A DNA stretch of 64,000 nt from positions 992,001 through 1,056,000 of the forward strand of contig NC_068562.1 of NCBI RefSeq assembly GCF_022201045.2. The letters are read 5' to 3'. The position numbers were made by a program, and so were the translations under genes. Below, one piece after another: positions 14,101-26,159 of this stretch (positions within the stretch are counted from its first letter, which is position 1; each line of letters starts with the position of its first letter). The notes under the pieces were generated by a model. The model did not search any database. It was not told the origin of the DNA and worked only from the letters and a program-made list of their open reading frames with translations. Source of the DNA: Citrus sinensis (lineage: Eukaryota; Streptophyta; Magnoliopsida; Sapindales; Rutaceae).

Positions 14101-14113
14101 TCAGCTCTTCCAT
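5198..14113 (-). CDS. Alpha-mannosidase, glycoside hydrolase family 38 (lysosomal/vacuolar type)
   Basis: Class II alpha-mannosidase that trims alpha-mannose from N-glycans in the vacuole or apoplast. Start is the ATG at 14113; the codon two upstream is GTG, not ATG. A signal peptide follows ([21 protein letters not shown]), then the GH38 zinc-site motif [16 protein letters not shown]. Exon 2 (13806-13723) gives [24 protein letters not shown], then [21 protein letters not shown] and, near 12960, [19 protein letters not shown], whose Asp is the GH38 nucleophile. Later exons give [15 protein letters not shown] (near 10420), [18 protein letters not shown] (near 9010), [23 protein letters not shown] (near 8230), [23 protein letters not shown] (near 6840) and the end [11 protein letters not shown] with the stop at 5198-5200. 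There are more than 25 small exons and no disrupted exon was seen. In Arabidopsis the closest context I recall is At5g66150. Confidence 0.95.
5972..6029. repeat. Perfect 29-bp tandem duplication in a mannosidase intron
   Basis: The 29-bp unit beginning TGAGATACAGATAAATTTTA occurs twice without spacing, at 5972-6000 and 6001-6029, with no mismatch. It lies in an intron near the 3' end of the alpha-mannosidase gene and looks like a recent slippage or duplication event. Confidence 0.9.
7105..7225 (+). repeat. Possible degenerate tRNA-derived SINE in a mannosidase intron
   Basis: The stretch reads like a decayed pol III promoter: an A-box-like GATCTAGTTGGTTCAACC followed about 50 bp later by a B-box-like TTAGAACCCC, then a GGGAGGGGAGGAGG run. 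It lies within an intron and has no coding potential. No poly-A tail or target duplication was identified, so the call is tentative. Confidence 0.25.
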
Positions 14114-15948
14114 TCTCACACAACCCAGATGCGAGTCTAGCTATCTATGCCTCTTCTGTTCATCAACATACATGCATGCATACATCTATGTAATGTCAAA
14201 AGACCACTACTTGGACTAGGTAGCATGAATGTGGACAATTAATTGACATCGTACTTCACTACAGACAGTATGTGCAGGCCGGTGTGAACTAAGGATTTGG
14301 ACTTATTATGGCTAGTGAAGTGGCTATTTTTCTTACGTTAATAATGATAATGGAGCCCATACCTGAATTTAACTGCATTTTAACAAATTTAAAAAGTCCA
14401 GTTTCACGGTGATCCGTGACTATTGTAAGCGTGTTTCCTGGCCGTTTGATACACTTTTGCGTGGTCAATAATATTGATCTAACAGCGACAATTTATTTAA
14501 TATGTTAGGAGGAGGTAGTAGCGTGTAGGTTAGTGCTTTGGTAACGGCTCGTGGACCCACATGACATGTTGTTCACTTATGTCATTGGAGAAGGGATGGC
14601 GCAGTGGATTGACTGCAGCTGCCACTGTAAAGAGGACACTGTGCTTGCTGTGATAGGTTAGAGTGATGTGATAATACACTTGATTAAACCTCTCACAAAA
14701 TGTAACGCCATGTTTGGTTAAAAGAGGATCACATTTCATTTTTAAGATAAGGACAACGGAGAAATGGTGACAGCTTATGAAAGTCATTAGCAGTATAATT
14801 GATGAGCAATTACCCGATGGATTTGTTTACCCATTTTTGACAATTCTTGTAATGTGCAAAATTTACGGTTTGGAATATTAAATACTTCTTAAATAATTAA
14901 CCAAACAAGGAAGAAAGGGTCCCCTATATATTAAAATCGTATCTCAATTTAGTGCTACAAAAGCTAACTTAACCCACTTGAAAACCTTGCCGTTTTATTA
15001 ACCAGTTAAAACAGGTTTATCTCAGATTATATAATCTTAACAGAAACTAGTTTTTATTAAAAAATAGCAACAAAGGATCTCTCAAAAATAAAATAATAGC
15101 AATAAAGGGCTAAATAATAGGCCGGAAACCTCAGTGGAGCTGGCAAGCACTGACCATAACAAGAATGCAAAAGCACTTTAGAAAATTTCAATACTACGAC
15201 TTGATCATTTGGGTGATCTCTAGGAGTCATTAACATTTTTACATTGCATTGTTAACTCCTTGTTATGTGTTTCTGCATGCATGTCCTTACTGTTTGATGT
15301 TTCCATTAAAATCCTTATGCCACGATAATCAATTAACAAGCTTTTGACGCTTCTACAGAAACGCTTTTTTCCTTCTTTTTTGTCATTTATTTACAGCTGT
15401 TTCCCCACATAAGTATGTCAAAAGTTTATTTTTTCGAATCTGCTTTGGAGGCCAAGAGAAAAACAATCTCTGTGTCTTAATCGCCACAAAATCACGACAT
15501 TTGTCTCTGCATAAGCATTTCAAATGTATTCCCACAAGCAAAGGCTCAACCTCAAGACTCGAGTAAATATGAACGACAATATGTATAGCCAGACAAAACA
15601 CTGTTCTGCAGCAACCCTGTATTAGCGTTGATTCATTCGGTGCATAATTTAGAAAGTTGCCATTAATAAACTAGTGGTTACTGTGAAGCCTTTTCAAATA
15701 CAAATGAAAATCACAATCTGCACCATTCATTGGCCACAATGAAGAGGTTAATGACTTGCGATAATAAAAACTTCATCTAATAATCACTACCGTTATCACA
15801 AATATTAGTAACCTGGAGATCCCAAAAAGTAAGAAATTTACATGAATTTATCAAATTTGAAACATCTTGTACCCCAGAAGCTGATACAGATCATGAACTG
15901 GGTGAATTCAGTAGTCTAAACCTGACATTGAAAAGCAACTGCAGAGAA
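14114..15948. other. Intergenic region: mannosidase promoter and RPN10 downstream sequence
   Basis: About 1.8 kb. The left part (14114 to about 15000) should contain the promoter and leader of the minus-strand alpha-mannosidase; the right part lies downstream of the RPN10 stop. Short open frames here have no recognisable motifs. Nothing else is supported. Confidence 0.6.
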
Positions 15949-18702
15949 TTATTTCTTCTCCTCCTCCTCTTTTGACACCTTGTCTTCATCCTTCTTCTCT
16001 TGGGGCTAACAAGCATACACAATACAACCAGGTATCGAAAACATTCATCAGTTTCACCTTGCATAAGAATAAAAAATCTAACACCAAAATTTATTGAAAA
16101 TTCCACACTCAAACAGAAATAAACAGACACACTAACCCAATATCCAAATTTTTAGCTGATACGGTACTATCAAATTTTTAGTATATAGAGATTTGTCTAT
16201 TCATCCTACCAAGTCTGATGAACTCACCTCAGACTGGTTTTGCATGGAAGTAAGCACATCTTTAACAGAAGGATCTTCTGGATCAACCCCTGGAAGCTGT
16301 GGAACAAAAAATGTATTAATTATTACATGCAGGGAAAGAACAGGTCATGAGATACCTATGTTTCTCACTCGGGCTGGGGGGAATAATTATTGCAACTTTA
16401 GCAGACATACCGATGCAAGGATGGAGGACACAAAAGCCTGGTCAGCCAACAACTGGCTCATGTCACTATGGCTTGGTGCGTCTTTCGTGCCATCTTGCAT
16501 GGATAATTGAAGAGCTACAAGCAACAGATATGGGGAGAGTATTAATCATTTAATGCCAAAGTTAGTTTAACTTTTTTCCAAGTGTCTATTTAATTATAGA
16601 ATGCTAAACGGGAAAACTATTAATAAGCAGGTGAAAATATCAAAACACCATCGACCCAGAAGAATAGCATGATACTTCACAATCAAATAGAATTCCTATT
16701 AGACAGAAATGCAGGGGAAAGGTAATGTGAAAATGACAGTCAGCCAGTATGTTGTCCAAGAATAGCATAATACTTAACCTTGTGCACTTATCATCGAGAT
16801 GAGGTATACGGTATATATAAGCATACAACCATGCCAAACAGCCAAAGAAAACAAAACTGCTGAGCACAAGGACTCTCACCTAATGCCAACTCTGGATCAT
16901 CTTCAGCTACCTCTGACATATTCGTATCTCGCCCAGAGGGATAACTAGGAGTTGATGACATCGCAATGGCCTCCTGTAGCAAACCCTCGTCATGCTGTTA
17001 CAAATATTCAAGGTTAAATTACTGAATAATTTCTGTTGATAATGAATAATTTAAGCAAGCAAATACCAAGGTGAAATGCAATAAATAGCACAAACCTTCG
17101 TAGTCTTCTTCTTATCATCAGCTTCAGAAGCTGGAACACTGTCTTGATCAGTCATAGTTACATCCTGTGAGCTAGATTGCTGTTCCCCTTGTTTTTCCTT
17201 TTTAGCCGCTTCCTCTGCTGCTCTCTTAGCTGCTGCTTCTTGTCTGGCTCTCTCCTCTTCCATTGAAACTCTGAGAGCAAGGGCCAGTTCAGGATCTAGG
17301 TTGGGGTCCACCCCAAATTCATAACCAGAAGCACCACTGGCTGCAGCAGCAGCTGCAGCTGCTGCAAAACCACTCCCTCCCTCACCATCCCCAGTGAAGA
17401 TAGGCGTACTGACATGAGAGAGGAAATTTTTTAACTCAAATCAGAATTTCATATGAAACTCAACCACTAAAATTCAAAAGAAATGAAGAAAACTAAAGCA
17501 GAGTATATTACCTAAGAAGCACATCAGAAAGGGCATTTGGACCAGGAGGAACGTGAACAAGGTGGCTACTATCATTGTTGTTCACAGCAGCAAGAAGTGC
17601 TTCAAGCTTCTCCGTATTCCCCTCATCGTCTTCACCAAAGTTGACAATGTCAAGTGCTACACTATTCTTTTTCAACTTCCTGCCAATCATCTCCAGCACT
17701 TTCTTTTCATGCTTGATGGGACTGCAAACACACAAGCATAACACAAGATAGAAAACAAAATGATAGAATTAAAATGCATAAAGAACCGAATTCAAACCCA
17801 CCTTCCAACGAAGACAATAATCCTTTGTTGCTGCTTTTTGTTCTGGCGATGCTTTAGAGCCAATTGAGCCACCTGGATCCCAGCAGCAAGATTCAACTCA
17901 CCGCCTATTTCTAAACCTGCATCCAGCAACATAAATCAATACAAGTACTGATGTTTGTAACTGATGCACTTCTGCTTAGCACTTTGAATGCACAACAAAA
18001 CCACTCCTTGTTGACAACTACTAATTGCATCCTTCATTTCCACTGCAGCAGTGGACCTCAACCCCAAGCATACCCCTGATCTTGAACAAATAGGTGTGAA
18101 AGCAAGAAAGATAACTAACCGTGCATGCAAGCCAAGATCTTGCCAAGATCACTAGTAGGAGTGACCAAAACACGAACCCCTTTCCCTGCCATTGTCATAA
18201 CACCTACGGTATTCTCAGGATTTAACTGTTTACACAAAGCAACTCATTTCAAATAAACCCTAAAAGACATATCAGCAGTTACTATTAAAAAAAAAAGATG
18301 AACTCCCAGTTGAGCATGAAAAAGAAACAATACATATAACCAATTAATGTAAGTTTCTTAATTAAATAAGAAATACAGGACAGATAAAAAAAATTTATTT
18401 AGAAAGGAAAAAAGGAAAAGGAAAAAGAAAAAGAAATAAAGAAACCTGAGTTTTGGCTCCGCAAATAAGATTAGCAGCTTCAGTTTGAGCTTGGAATCTA
18501 CTAGGAGCGTAATCGCCGTTACGCATCCACTCAGAATTATCAATACAGATCAACGTTGCCTGAATTTAGTTTTTAAAATTTTTACATTTTTTTTTATAGA
18601 TTTCATTGGTTAATAAAATGAATAATTTGAAATTAAAATGAAAACGAGAAAGAGAAAGAAGAAAACCCAAATAAACATTTTATTGATTACCTCGAGAACC
18701 AT
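15949..18702 (-). CDS. RPN10: 26S proteasome non-ATPase subunit RPN10 (ubiquitin receptor)
   Basis: RPN10 captures ubiquitinated substrates for the 26S proteasome. The first coding exon is only 12 nt (18702-18691, MVLE, donor GTAATC). Exon 2 (18559-18446) gives [17 protein letters not shown], the start of the VWA domain. Later exons give [56 protein letters not shown] and [27 protein letters not shown]. Two ubiquitin-interacting motifs follow: [16 protein letters not shown] (near 17280) and [15 protein letters not shown], split across the 16879 and 16515 exon ends. An alanine run (near 17355) lies just before UIM1. The last exon (16005-15949) encodes the acidic/basic tail [18 protein letters not shown]. 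All expected parts are present. Confidence 0.96.
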
Positions 18703-19024
18703 GGCTATCTACTCTTTGAGATCAGAAACAGAACAAATGCCAATGCTCGGGAAAGAATGAGAGCAGCGTCGTTAAAGAAGACTCAAGTAAGAACTATTAA
18801 GCTTCTCAAATAAGAAAAGGAAAAAGCAAGAAGTTTCAAGTTTAGCCGCAGGACAGGTATCGTGGCGTTCTCGTGTGCTCAAGATTATTTCACTAACTAG
18901 CGCGTCCTGCGTGTCAGGTCATTATTGGTTTTTTTAAAATACTAATTACATATTAGATTACTTATTACACAAATATATTTACAACTGTTATTACAATAAA
19001 TATTATACTGATATTTACAATCAG

Positions 19025-19137
19025 ATATACATAATTGAGATTTATATTATTACATTAAATTTATGAAATACATGTTTAATAAAATATACATAATTGAGAT
19101 TTATATTGTTACATTAAATTTATAAAGTACATGTCCA
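19025..19137. repeat. Two-copy tandem repeat, period 59 bp
   Basis: ATATACATAATTGAGATTTATATT starts at 19025 and recurs at 19084. Each copy continues through (A/G)TTACATTAAATTTAT and ends in TACATGT, with only a few substitutions between copies. It is non-coding and lies upstream of RPN10. Confidence 0.85.
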
Positions 19138-19149
19138 GACAAATAATCC

Positions 19150-19345
19150 TCACAGAGAAGGGATGATTTTACTTCACTTGTATTTCACAAGAGAGAAAAA
19201 CTTATAAATAAACTTCACCCAATCATATATAATGTTTAATTAAGAGAGTTTTAAATTCATGAAGAGTCGAACCCCTACCCTTATAATCCTTCTTAACTCT
19301 GAGAGTAAAAATTCACCCGTGGCCAAAGCCTCATTAGCCAGGTCA
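19150..19345 (-). repeat. Candidate tRNA-derived SINE (minus orientation)
   Basis: Read on the minus strand, the segment starts near 19340 with GGCTAATGAGGCTTTGGCC (A-box-like) and about 60 bp on has GGGGTTCGACTC, close to the pol III B-box consensus GGTTCGANTC. The sequence then runs into T-rich 3' material with the ...GTGAAATACAAGTGAAG pattern often seen in plant SINE tails. No target duplication was established. Confidence 0.4.
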
Positions 19346-19777
19346 TTATTGGTTAGAATGGGCAAGTACAGGAATTCAATTTTGAGAGGGTAATGGGAAT
19401 TTGTTTTTAAGCCAGTTACATGATGCCACGTTGGAAATAAAATTATAAACGAGGAATGGCTCGCGTAAGAGGCCTTATATTTTGGACATCTAATTCTACA
19501 CAGTCTATATATCATATTATAACAGCGGATTATAGTATGAGCTCAAATTCTCATTCCGATTTTGTGTCTTTTTTACAAAATTATGTTAGATTTAGAAAAT
19601 TTTAATGAAGAAAAGTAATTCGAGAGCTAAAAGTTGAAGCCAAGTAAACAACCGATGGATCCTTTTTCTTATTACAATACAACCAATCGATTCAAGTGTC
19701 TACCGGTGGACATGCAACTTCTTCTGCCACTATCCATGGCCCTGCAGGAAGGAACATCTAAAGATCATCATGTCATC

Positions 19778-22700
19778 TTATTCAACATCAATCAGGTCAT
19801 CATGATCATCAAGGTCAGTGTCACATGAATGGCTGGAGTGAAGTGAATGCTCCGGGGCGGAGGTGTCTTGGTTCAGGATCGATGGATCTTTAACTATTGA
19901 GCAGCTTCCTTCCATGCTGATGCTGCCTGCACCTGATGTGAAATCATCCATTTTGTTCATGTTATCAACCAAAGAATCTGAGGATGAGTTGGATGCTGCA
20001 CTAACGAGTCCAACGGATGCACTTTGCTTTGCCCGCACTCTTTTTTTCCAATTTCCTAGTGATACTCTTACATTTTCAGAAACTACAGATCTCTTGAACC
20101 TTGATCCCATCTGCAACAACGAAAGCCACAAACAAAATGCAATCGATCGAGAGCCATATAGAGATAAGACACATATATGCGTTCTGGGTTGAAAAAGCAA
20201 AGCTATTTAGTATTTAGATATATAATATATTAATATACCTGTGTAATGATAACATAGAGTGGAAATGTGATGAAGCTACACCAGCACTGTGTCACAGTTC
20301 TGCATATACAATTGAGCAACAAATTAACATCACTTGGTAAAGCCACAAAATATTTGGCTCGTAAACATTGAAAAGGTGGAAGAACGATGTACCCAAATGT
20401 CAAGCGGATAACAATAAAGCTACGATTTTCCATGAAACAAGAAGGTTCCTTGATTTCCCACTGGAAACAAAAATCAGAATCACCATCATCTTCATGAAAG
20501 CATTGCTAGATGCATTAGTTTTAGCGATGGAGAAATCTAGTTCGTTATAATTATGTGTTTCTCCTAGAATGTCCAACAAAATAATATCCTCAAAGGATAA
20601 AGAAAGTTATAGAGAGCTCAAACAAATAAATAAGCATCTACTTTTGGAACGATTGGCATTTTACAATGAGCAAATCAGCCAAGACCTTACCAGGGACCAA
20701 AGGAATGTTGCCATTTCTAATGCATTCTGCAAAATCAAGCACATATCCATAGAAAAAATTAATCTTTCTGAAAACCGGGCAAACTCATAACTAAAATATC
20801 AAGGCAATAAAGAGGGGCCTAACTCACCTGGAATGATATTAGTTGTATCAAATGCAAAAGAAGCCTGGGCTTGCCAAACCAGAAGAGATCATCCCTCAGA
20901 TTAAACTGGTGATATCCATCCCATGGACATTTATCCATGATTTCAACAGCTAACTTTACCACCACCCGGTGTAATTTTGTACCAATCAGCAGTATTAACT
21001 TCAATGTGCATAAAACACAATAAGAAAATGCAGCAGAGGAAGAGATAGAGAGCAAGGGAGATTAGCAAAGTTGAGTGGTATTAACATTTTGGAAAAGCTA
21101 AAAGAGAAGAAATGATGATGACTTACAATGGCTGGAATGAATGAAAGCCAAAGGTAAGTATTAGTTCCTACATGAAAATCACAGAATCCAAACTCTAAAA
21201 TTAGTTTAGGAATAAAGGGGGAAAACCTCACAAATTAATTCCGTGCCAAAAAGATGCAAAGATATCTTAAGAAAACTGAATCAATGTATATGCTTACATG
21301 CTACTCTCTAAATTGCAGCTATGAGAATTGAGCCATTACATGATTTAGTCGGACAATGCAAACGCTTACAAGCAAAATTTTGCAATTGTACTATTTGATT
21401 GAATGAGAAACTGATACTGCAAAACGACGTATAATTTTTCTGTTCTGTTCTTGAGGACATCCAAAAGCTTTGTTGAACATTACTAAATTTCTTTTGGACG
21501 ACCATATATTTCAAATGAAAATTCATTCAAGTGGCCTACTTCCCACAGATATGACACTAGAAAATAATGACATGCAATTCACAGTGAACGGGGTTTGCTC
21601 ATCAGTTATTAGCTTTTCAAAACACGGAAAACTACCGTGGAAATTCAGAAGAGTGCAACCAATGGCATAAATCCAGAGTGGTATACTGCAAAAGAAGCCT
21701 CAGAAATCAATCAAATTGATTTAATTAAAAAAAAAAATACCAAACTAGAGAGAATGAATTTAGAAAAAGAAGGAAGAAAAGAGAACAGGCATGCAAAGCA
21801 GAGTAATAAGTATTACCTAATGCCAACAATATCACGGAATTCTTCCTCCATGCTTCGATGCATATACTTATGGAAATCATATGTCAAAGGAAGCTGATGA
21901 GTCTACAAATCCAGGAACACAAATATAAAAGACAGGAGCGAGACAGTTATTAGCTATTCAAATTACTTGTCTTCTCAGACATATTTATTTGCAAGACGAC
22001 GACTGAAGACGAAGGAAAAACAAAAACAAATGAAGCAAATGAAGGCAAGCAGACTATTCACTCTTCAAAATTCAAAAATTTCCTCATGTCATCTACATGG
22101 TTCAACAGCAATACCCTCACTAAAACCTGATAAAACTTACAGTGATGAAGCCCAAGCGCAGAGCCATGTAATCAGCTCGATTTATAGAACTCCAAAATTG
22201 CCGACTGAAGCAAAGCTGCAAATTTACAATTGGAGTCGTTGGCCCATAGTCATGCAACTAACAGAATAGAATAACAGTGAAGGACTACAACTGAAATTAG
22301 TGGTTGCAAGAATCAAGCCCTGCTTATAGTTTTGGTATCTATGGGATTTAAGGATTTAATGCCCCATACATTCAGGTCATCAGGTGACGGGGATTTAGTG
22401 CTCTGATGTTATAGGTTTTCCCAATGAAACATATATTTTTCCACTCAATGCATGATCAATATCCTGAACTACCAAACATTGTATTTAACAGTTCAAAAAA
22501 ATGATGTAAAATGAAAGACTGATCATTTAATCAAGTCATTTGAGAACAGACTTTTAACTTGAACATCAACAACTTCAGTAATGCCCCAACAAAGACATCA
22601 CAAAGGTCCTTAACGTCTAATTTGAATAGAACTTCTGAGTCCTCCTCTGGTCTTTATATCCATTAGCCCCCTTCTTCACAAACACACATATGCACCAAGT

Positions 22701-24286
22701 ACACGCGTAAATAATTTTTTTTTTTTTCCATCTATACATTATGGGGTAACTCTACTATAAGATATAACCCAAGCAACTTTTGAGCAATTTGTCTTTTTTG
22801 AAATTCAATTATATTCAGCCAATGGCTGATTTGAGCAACTAGGTTTGTCTAACAAATATTGGTTCAGCAAGATTTATCTAGTTCGGGTAAATTAATTAAA
22901 TTAATGCTTAAGAAACTGTTTCTCAAGCATGATAATAAGAAATATCACCACATAGCTCATGAACCAGATAAAAAGTATATGATTTCGAGCATGTAAGAAT
23001 ACCAGCCAAACCAGAACTTTGTGCTGGCTCCATGGATGGGATGTGCGGTGAAAGATAAAGGTGGATAGTCGCTTCATCTTCCTGTTGCTTGATGCAGCTT
23101 CCGAAGACTCTAGATTTAAGATATTATTGCAAAAAGGAAAACTTGTCCTTTGAGAGCATCTAGCATGACAAAAAGCAACAGACAGGACAAAATAGCTAAA
23201 AATACACAGACAAAACCTTCATTAATTGGCTTGAAAAATTTGCACCTTGTTCAATCTGAATAGCCATGGTTATAGCTTGGTTTTCCCATGTTCTCCAGCT
23301 ATAGATCTGCAAATATAAAACGATGAGACATCTTGGAAAATATTAAGCTCTAAAAAGCACATTGACAATACAGAAGTGCTCCGACCTTAATCATGGCCAA
23401 GGCAATGGCAACAAAGCTGTAAGAAACATGCGTAACACCGAGGACGAATATAAAACGATGAAGCTGCTCAAGACTTTCATGTGAAGCAAAAGATTCTTGG
23501 CCCTGCAAAAAAATAAATATTTCAAGAAAGTCCGTATAGATATAGTAAACAGCAAAAGGGTTTAGAAAAATGAATAATGACTGGCATCACTTAATACATT
23601 TAACTGGGAAAGCATTGAAGGTTACAGTAGTAATATGAACTTCACTGTCATGAACGGATACCTCAGGACAGTAATAGCTCGACCCGTGCCTGGTTTGCAC
23701 TTGCTCTCTATCAAGTGAGGAATTCAAAAAATTTGATCTTGAAACAAGAGTGTGAGCTACTGATGTGAAGTCAGCCTTGGACGCACATGGATAGAATCTG
23801 CTGCTCAGGGCTGATGATTTGACACAAATTTTGGCCACAAATACAATCCAATGCCCCATCAACAAAGACAAAACACCAAAGAGCATCATCTCTGCATATA
23901 TTTAAATAACCAACATTTCATGGGATCAGAAGTGAACATCACAATTACGTATGCGTCAATATATTGATTGAACAAATCCATAGCTAAAGATTAAATTCTC
24001 TTACCATCTTTGATCTTCTCAAGAGCAGCAAGCAAAGATTTTCTCTTAGTCTTTTCCAACCACTATCGAAACAAACATTCGCATTCCATCAAATAAAGAC
24101 AGCATGTAATGAAGGAAACAGTTAAAGAAATTAGAAGAAAAAAACTGTCAGTTTTACCTTGCCAAAATGTTTCAAACAAGTATGAACAAAGAACCCAAAA
24201 ATGATCATAACAGTGATGACAGTAGCAACAGCCCAAGTAGGGGTGTCAGCTAATGAAGCTCCTTCTCTTACTGTTTCTTTCTTCAT
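19778..24286 (-). CDS. MLO-like seven-transmembrane calmodulin-binding protein
   Basis: MLO proteins are plasma-membrane proteins with seven TM helices, now regarded as Ca2+ channels, acting in powdery-mildew susceptibility, root thigmomorphogenesis or pollen reception. The chosen ATG (24286) gives [23 protein letters not shown], matching the usual short N-terminus; an upstream in-frame ATG at 24355 adds an unfamiliar segment. Exons follow in order: [36 protein letters not shown] with the extracellular Cys-rich loop to [133 protein letters not shown]...[48 protein letters not shown], and the calmodulin-binding [23 protein letters not shown]. The Ser/Asp-rich tail ends [11 protein letters not shown]. 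It appears intact; a clade I type (AtMLO4/11/14) is possible but not shown. Confidence 0.94.
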
Positions 24287-24355
24287 TTCTCCACCAAAAG
24301 ACAGTGAGAACTTGAGCTGCTGGGCATAAGCATAACATTCAATGTCTACAACCAA

Positions 24356-25049
24356 CCAGGGACCTTAAAAACGCATACCCAATAAAATAAAATAACTCTT
24401 TTTCTTTTGACTGAGTCTGATTTATGAACAAAGTATTTCAGGCCATTAATGGCAGTCATTGTGATGGTGGGCTTTTGTTGCGCTAATTCACGAGGACACG
24501 CATGAGTTGTTACAACACATAACTTCCAAAGCAGTTGAGCACAATGGGCCCGGTAAACAAGATCTTCGCCAGTTAGGACTTTTGCTGATTTCACGTTTTG
24601 GGACAGTCAACAACGTGTTTCTGTCTTCTAATTTTTGTCTCGTGAAAAAAGAAATTGTGATTTATGAATCCACTCAGACGCATGCCATTTTGCGGCATTA
24701 CCAAAGTTGTTGGACTGTATTTTAATTAAAATTATTAATATAATAAAGACTTTATGGGGTATCTTTCCATGCAGTGAACGAGAAATATTCAATCGACGGA
24801 CCATTTTCACTTTTTAATCTGTGTGACTACAATTTTAGCTCACCAGCCATATCCATAAATGTGCATATATATTAAAAAGAAAAACAAATAGCATAACTTT
24901 AATCAAATTCCCATCATTTTCTGCAACAAACGAACAAAAATAAAAATATTGTACAAATTACTAAATACGACGGCGCCACCACAAGTTCGTTTTCTGGGCA
25001 TTACTAGTGTGCGTAATACATGGTGATAATAATGGCAAGTCATGATTAA
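24356..25049. other. MLO upstream region
   Basis: About 0.7 kb between the MLO 5' end (minus) and the rhodanese stop codon. It should carry the MLO promoter and leader. Short frames here show no recognisable motif. Confidence 0.5.
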
Positions 25050-25384
25050 TCAGAGGTCAGATCGATGATCTGCTGGCTTTTCATGCGCCTTCACCTTTAA
25101 TCCGTTCTGAACCCAAGCCATATGCCCACCTCCAAAGTTGCTAACATGCTTAAAGCCCTGCAGCGATCATTTTGTCAATTGTACAGAGACCGTTAAATTT
25201 CCTCGCTCCCTCATCTTTACTCTAATTTCAGCTAATTAGTAGCTTCCTTAGCGAGTGAAAATTGAAAGCGAAGACGAAAACTTACAGCGCCAAGAAGATC
25301 AGCCGTTGCATGAAGAGATCTAGCTCCGCTTTGACAGCCCTGTACAGATTAATTACTAACACCAAATCAAAACTGGATGATATA

Positions 25385-25419
<35 letters not shown>

Positions 25420-25997
25420 AGACAAAAATTAATTTTTCGACAACTGATTTATGAACATGATCAATTAATTACCACTACAAGACGATCCTCCTCCTTGCAA
25501 AGAGATCTAACCTTCTTCAAGAAATCTGGATTTTTTACTCTACCTATAAGGAAAAACCAAATTATTTTTTCATAACTGAAGTATTAAAAAGGAAATGGCT
25601 CATGGTTATTAGAAGTTGAATTTTAAAAAAAATAAAATAAAATAATCGTTATATACCTTCTGGAGTGTTGAACATGTAAGGAATGTTGAAGATTTTTGCT
25701 GCATCCACATGACCTTCCTCGAATTCTTCTGCCGTCCTAGTATTTTAAGACAAGCCCAAAGTTACGAAATAAAGATTAAAAAATAAAAGAAATTACAAGT
25801 ATCAGAATTAGGAAATAGAAAGCCAGTAGTTGAATTGAAACTGCGTACCTCACATCAAGATAGCCGTAGCCAGATTCAAGCAGATTCTTAGCAGCTCGAA
25901 CATCAACTGTAATAACTTCAGCTCCAGAGCTACGACAGATAAGGAGGAGGAGAAACAATCCACGCAAAAACGTGACCCAATTGCGGGAAACACCCAT
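25050..25997 (-). CDS. STR18: Single-domain rhodanese (thiosulfate sulfurtransferase, STR16/17/18 group)
   Basis: Rhodaneses transfer sulfane sulfur, classically from thiosulfate to cyanide; plant single-domain STRs are linked to redox and senescence. Five exons: 25997-25849, 25736-25657, 25543-25473, 25339-25286 and 25157-25050, together 153 codons plus stop. The N-terminus (NWVTFLRGLFLLLLICRSSG) looks like a signal peptide or anchor. Then come VITVDVRAAKNLLESGYGYLDVRT, AEEFEEGHVDAAKIFNIPYMF, and the active-site loop GCQSGARSLHATADLLGAG with the catalytic Cys, then GGHMAWVQNGLKV. The symbol rests on similarity plus its position beside RMR and a methyltransferase, as I recall for At5g66170; STR17 is an alternative. 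Confidence 0.9.
25389..25417. repeat. (TG)n microsatellite
   Basis: An uninterrupted TG dinucleotide run of about 29 bp, following a TATATGTA lead-in, in an intron of the rhodanese gene. Likely length-variable between haplotypes. Confidence 0.95.
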
Positions 25998-26151
25998 ATC
26001 AAACTTACAAAGTTATATTTGAATATCCCTGAAGGCTGAAGGTATGTTCCGATATTAATATATTAACGTGAACGAAATTAAAATTAGAGAGAAGTGAGTG
26101 AGTGAGTGACCTTTTTCCAGTAGAATCCATGAAGAAGAACTTATGGGCTTG

Positions 26152-26159
26152 TATATATA
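26152..26159 (-). promoter_or_regulatory. Candidate TATA box of the rhodanese gene
   Basis: On the minus strand the context is CTCTATATATACAAG, about 155 bp upstream of the ATG at 25997. Position and sequence suit a plant TATA box; no transcript start is known. Confidence 0.4.

Larger units (their letters stand above)
18703..19777. other. Intergenic region between RPN10 promoter and MLO 3' end
   Basis: Contains the RPN10 upstream region (18703 to about 18900) followed by AT-rich sequence with a two-copy tandem repeat (19025-19137) and a candidate SINE (19150-19345). No gene is supported. Confidence 0.6.

Noticed and set aside
14590-14640. GGATGGCGCAGTGG, similar to a tRNA A box
   Set aside because: No B box, acceptor stem or cloverleaf could be formed downstream.
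21637-22269. Plus-strand frames of 86 and 100 codons
   Set aside because: They overlap exons and introns of the minus-strand MLO gene and are lysine-rich by AT bias.
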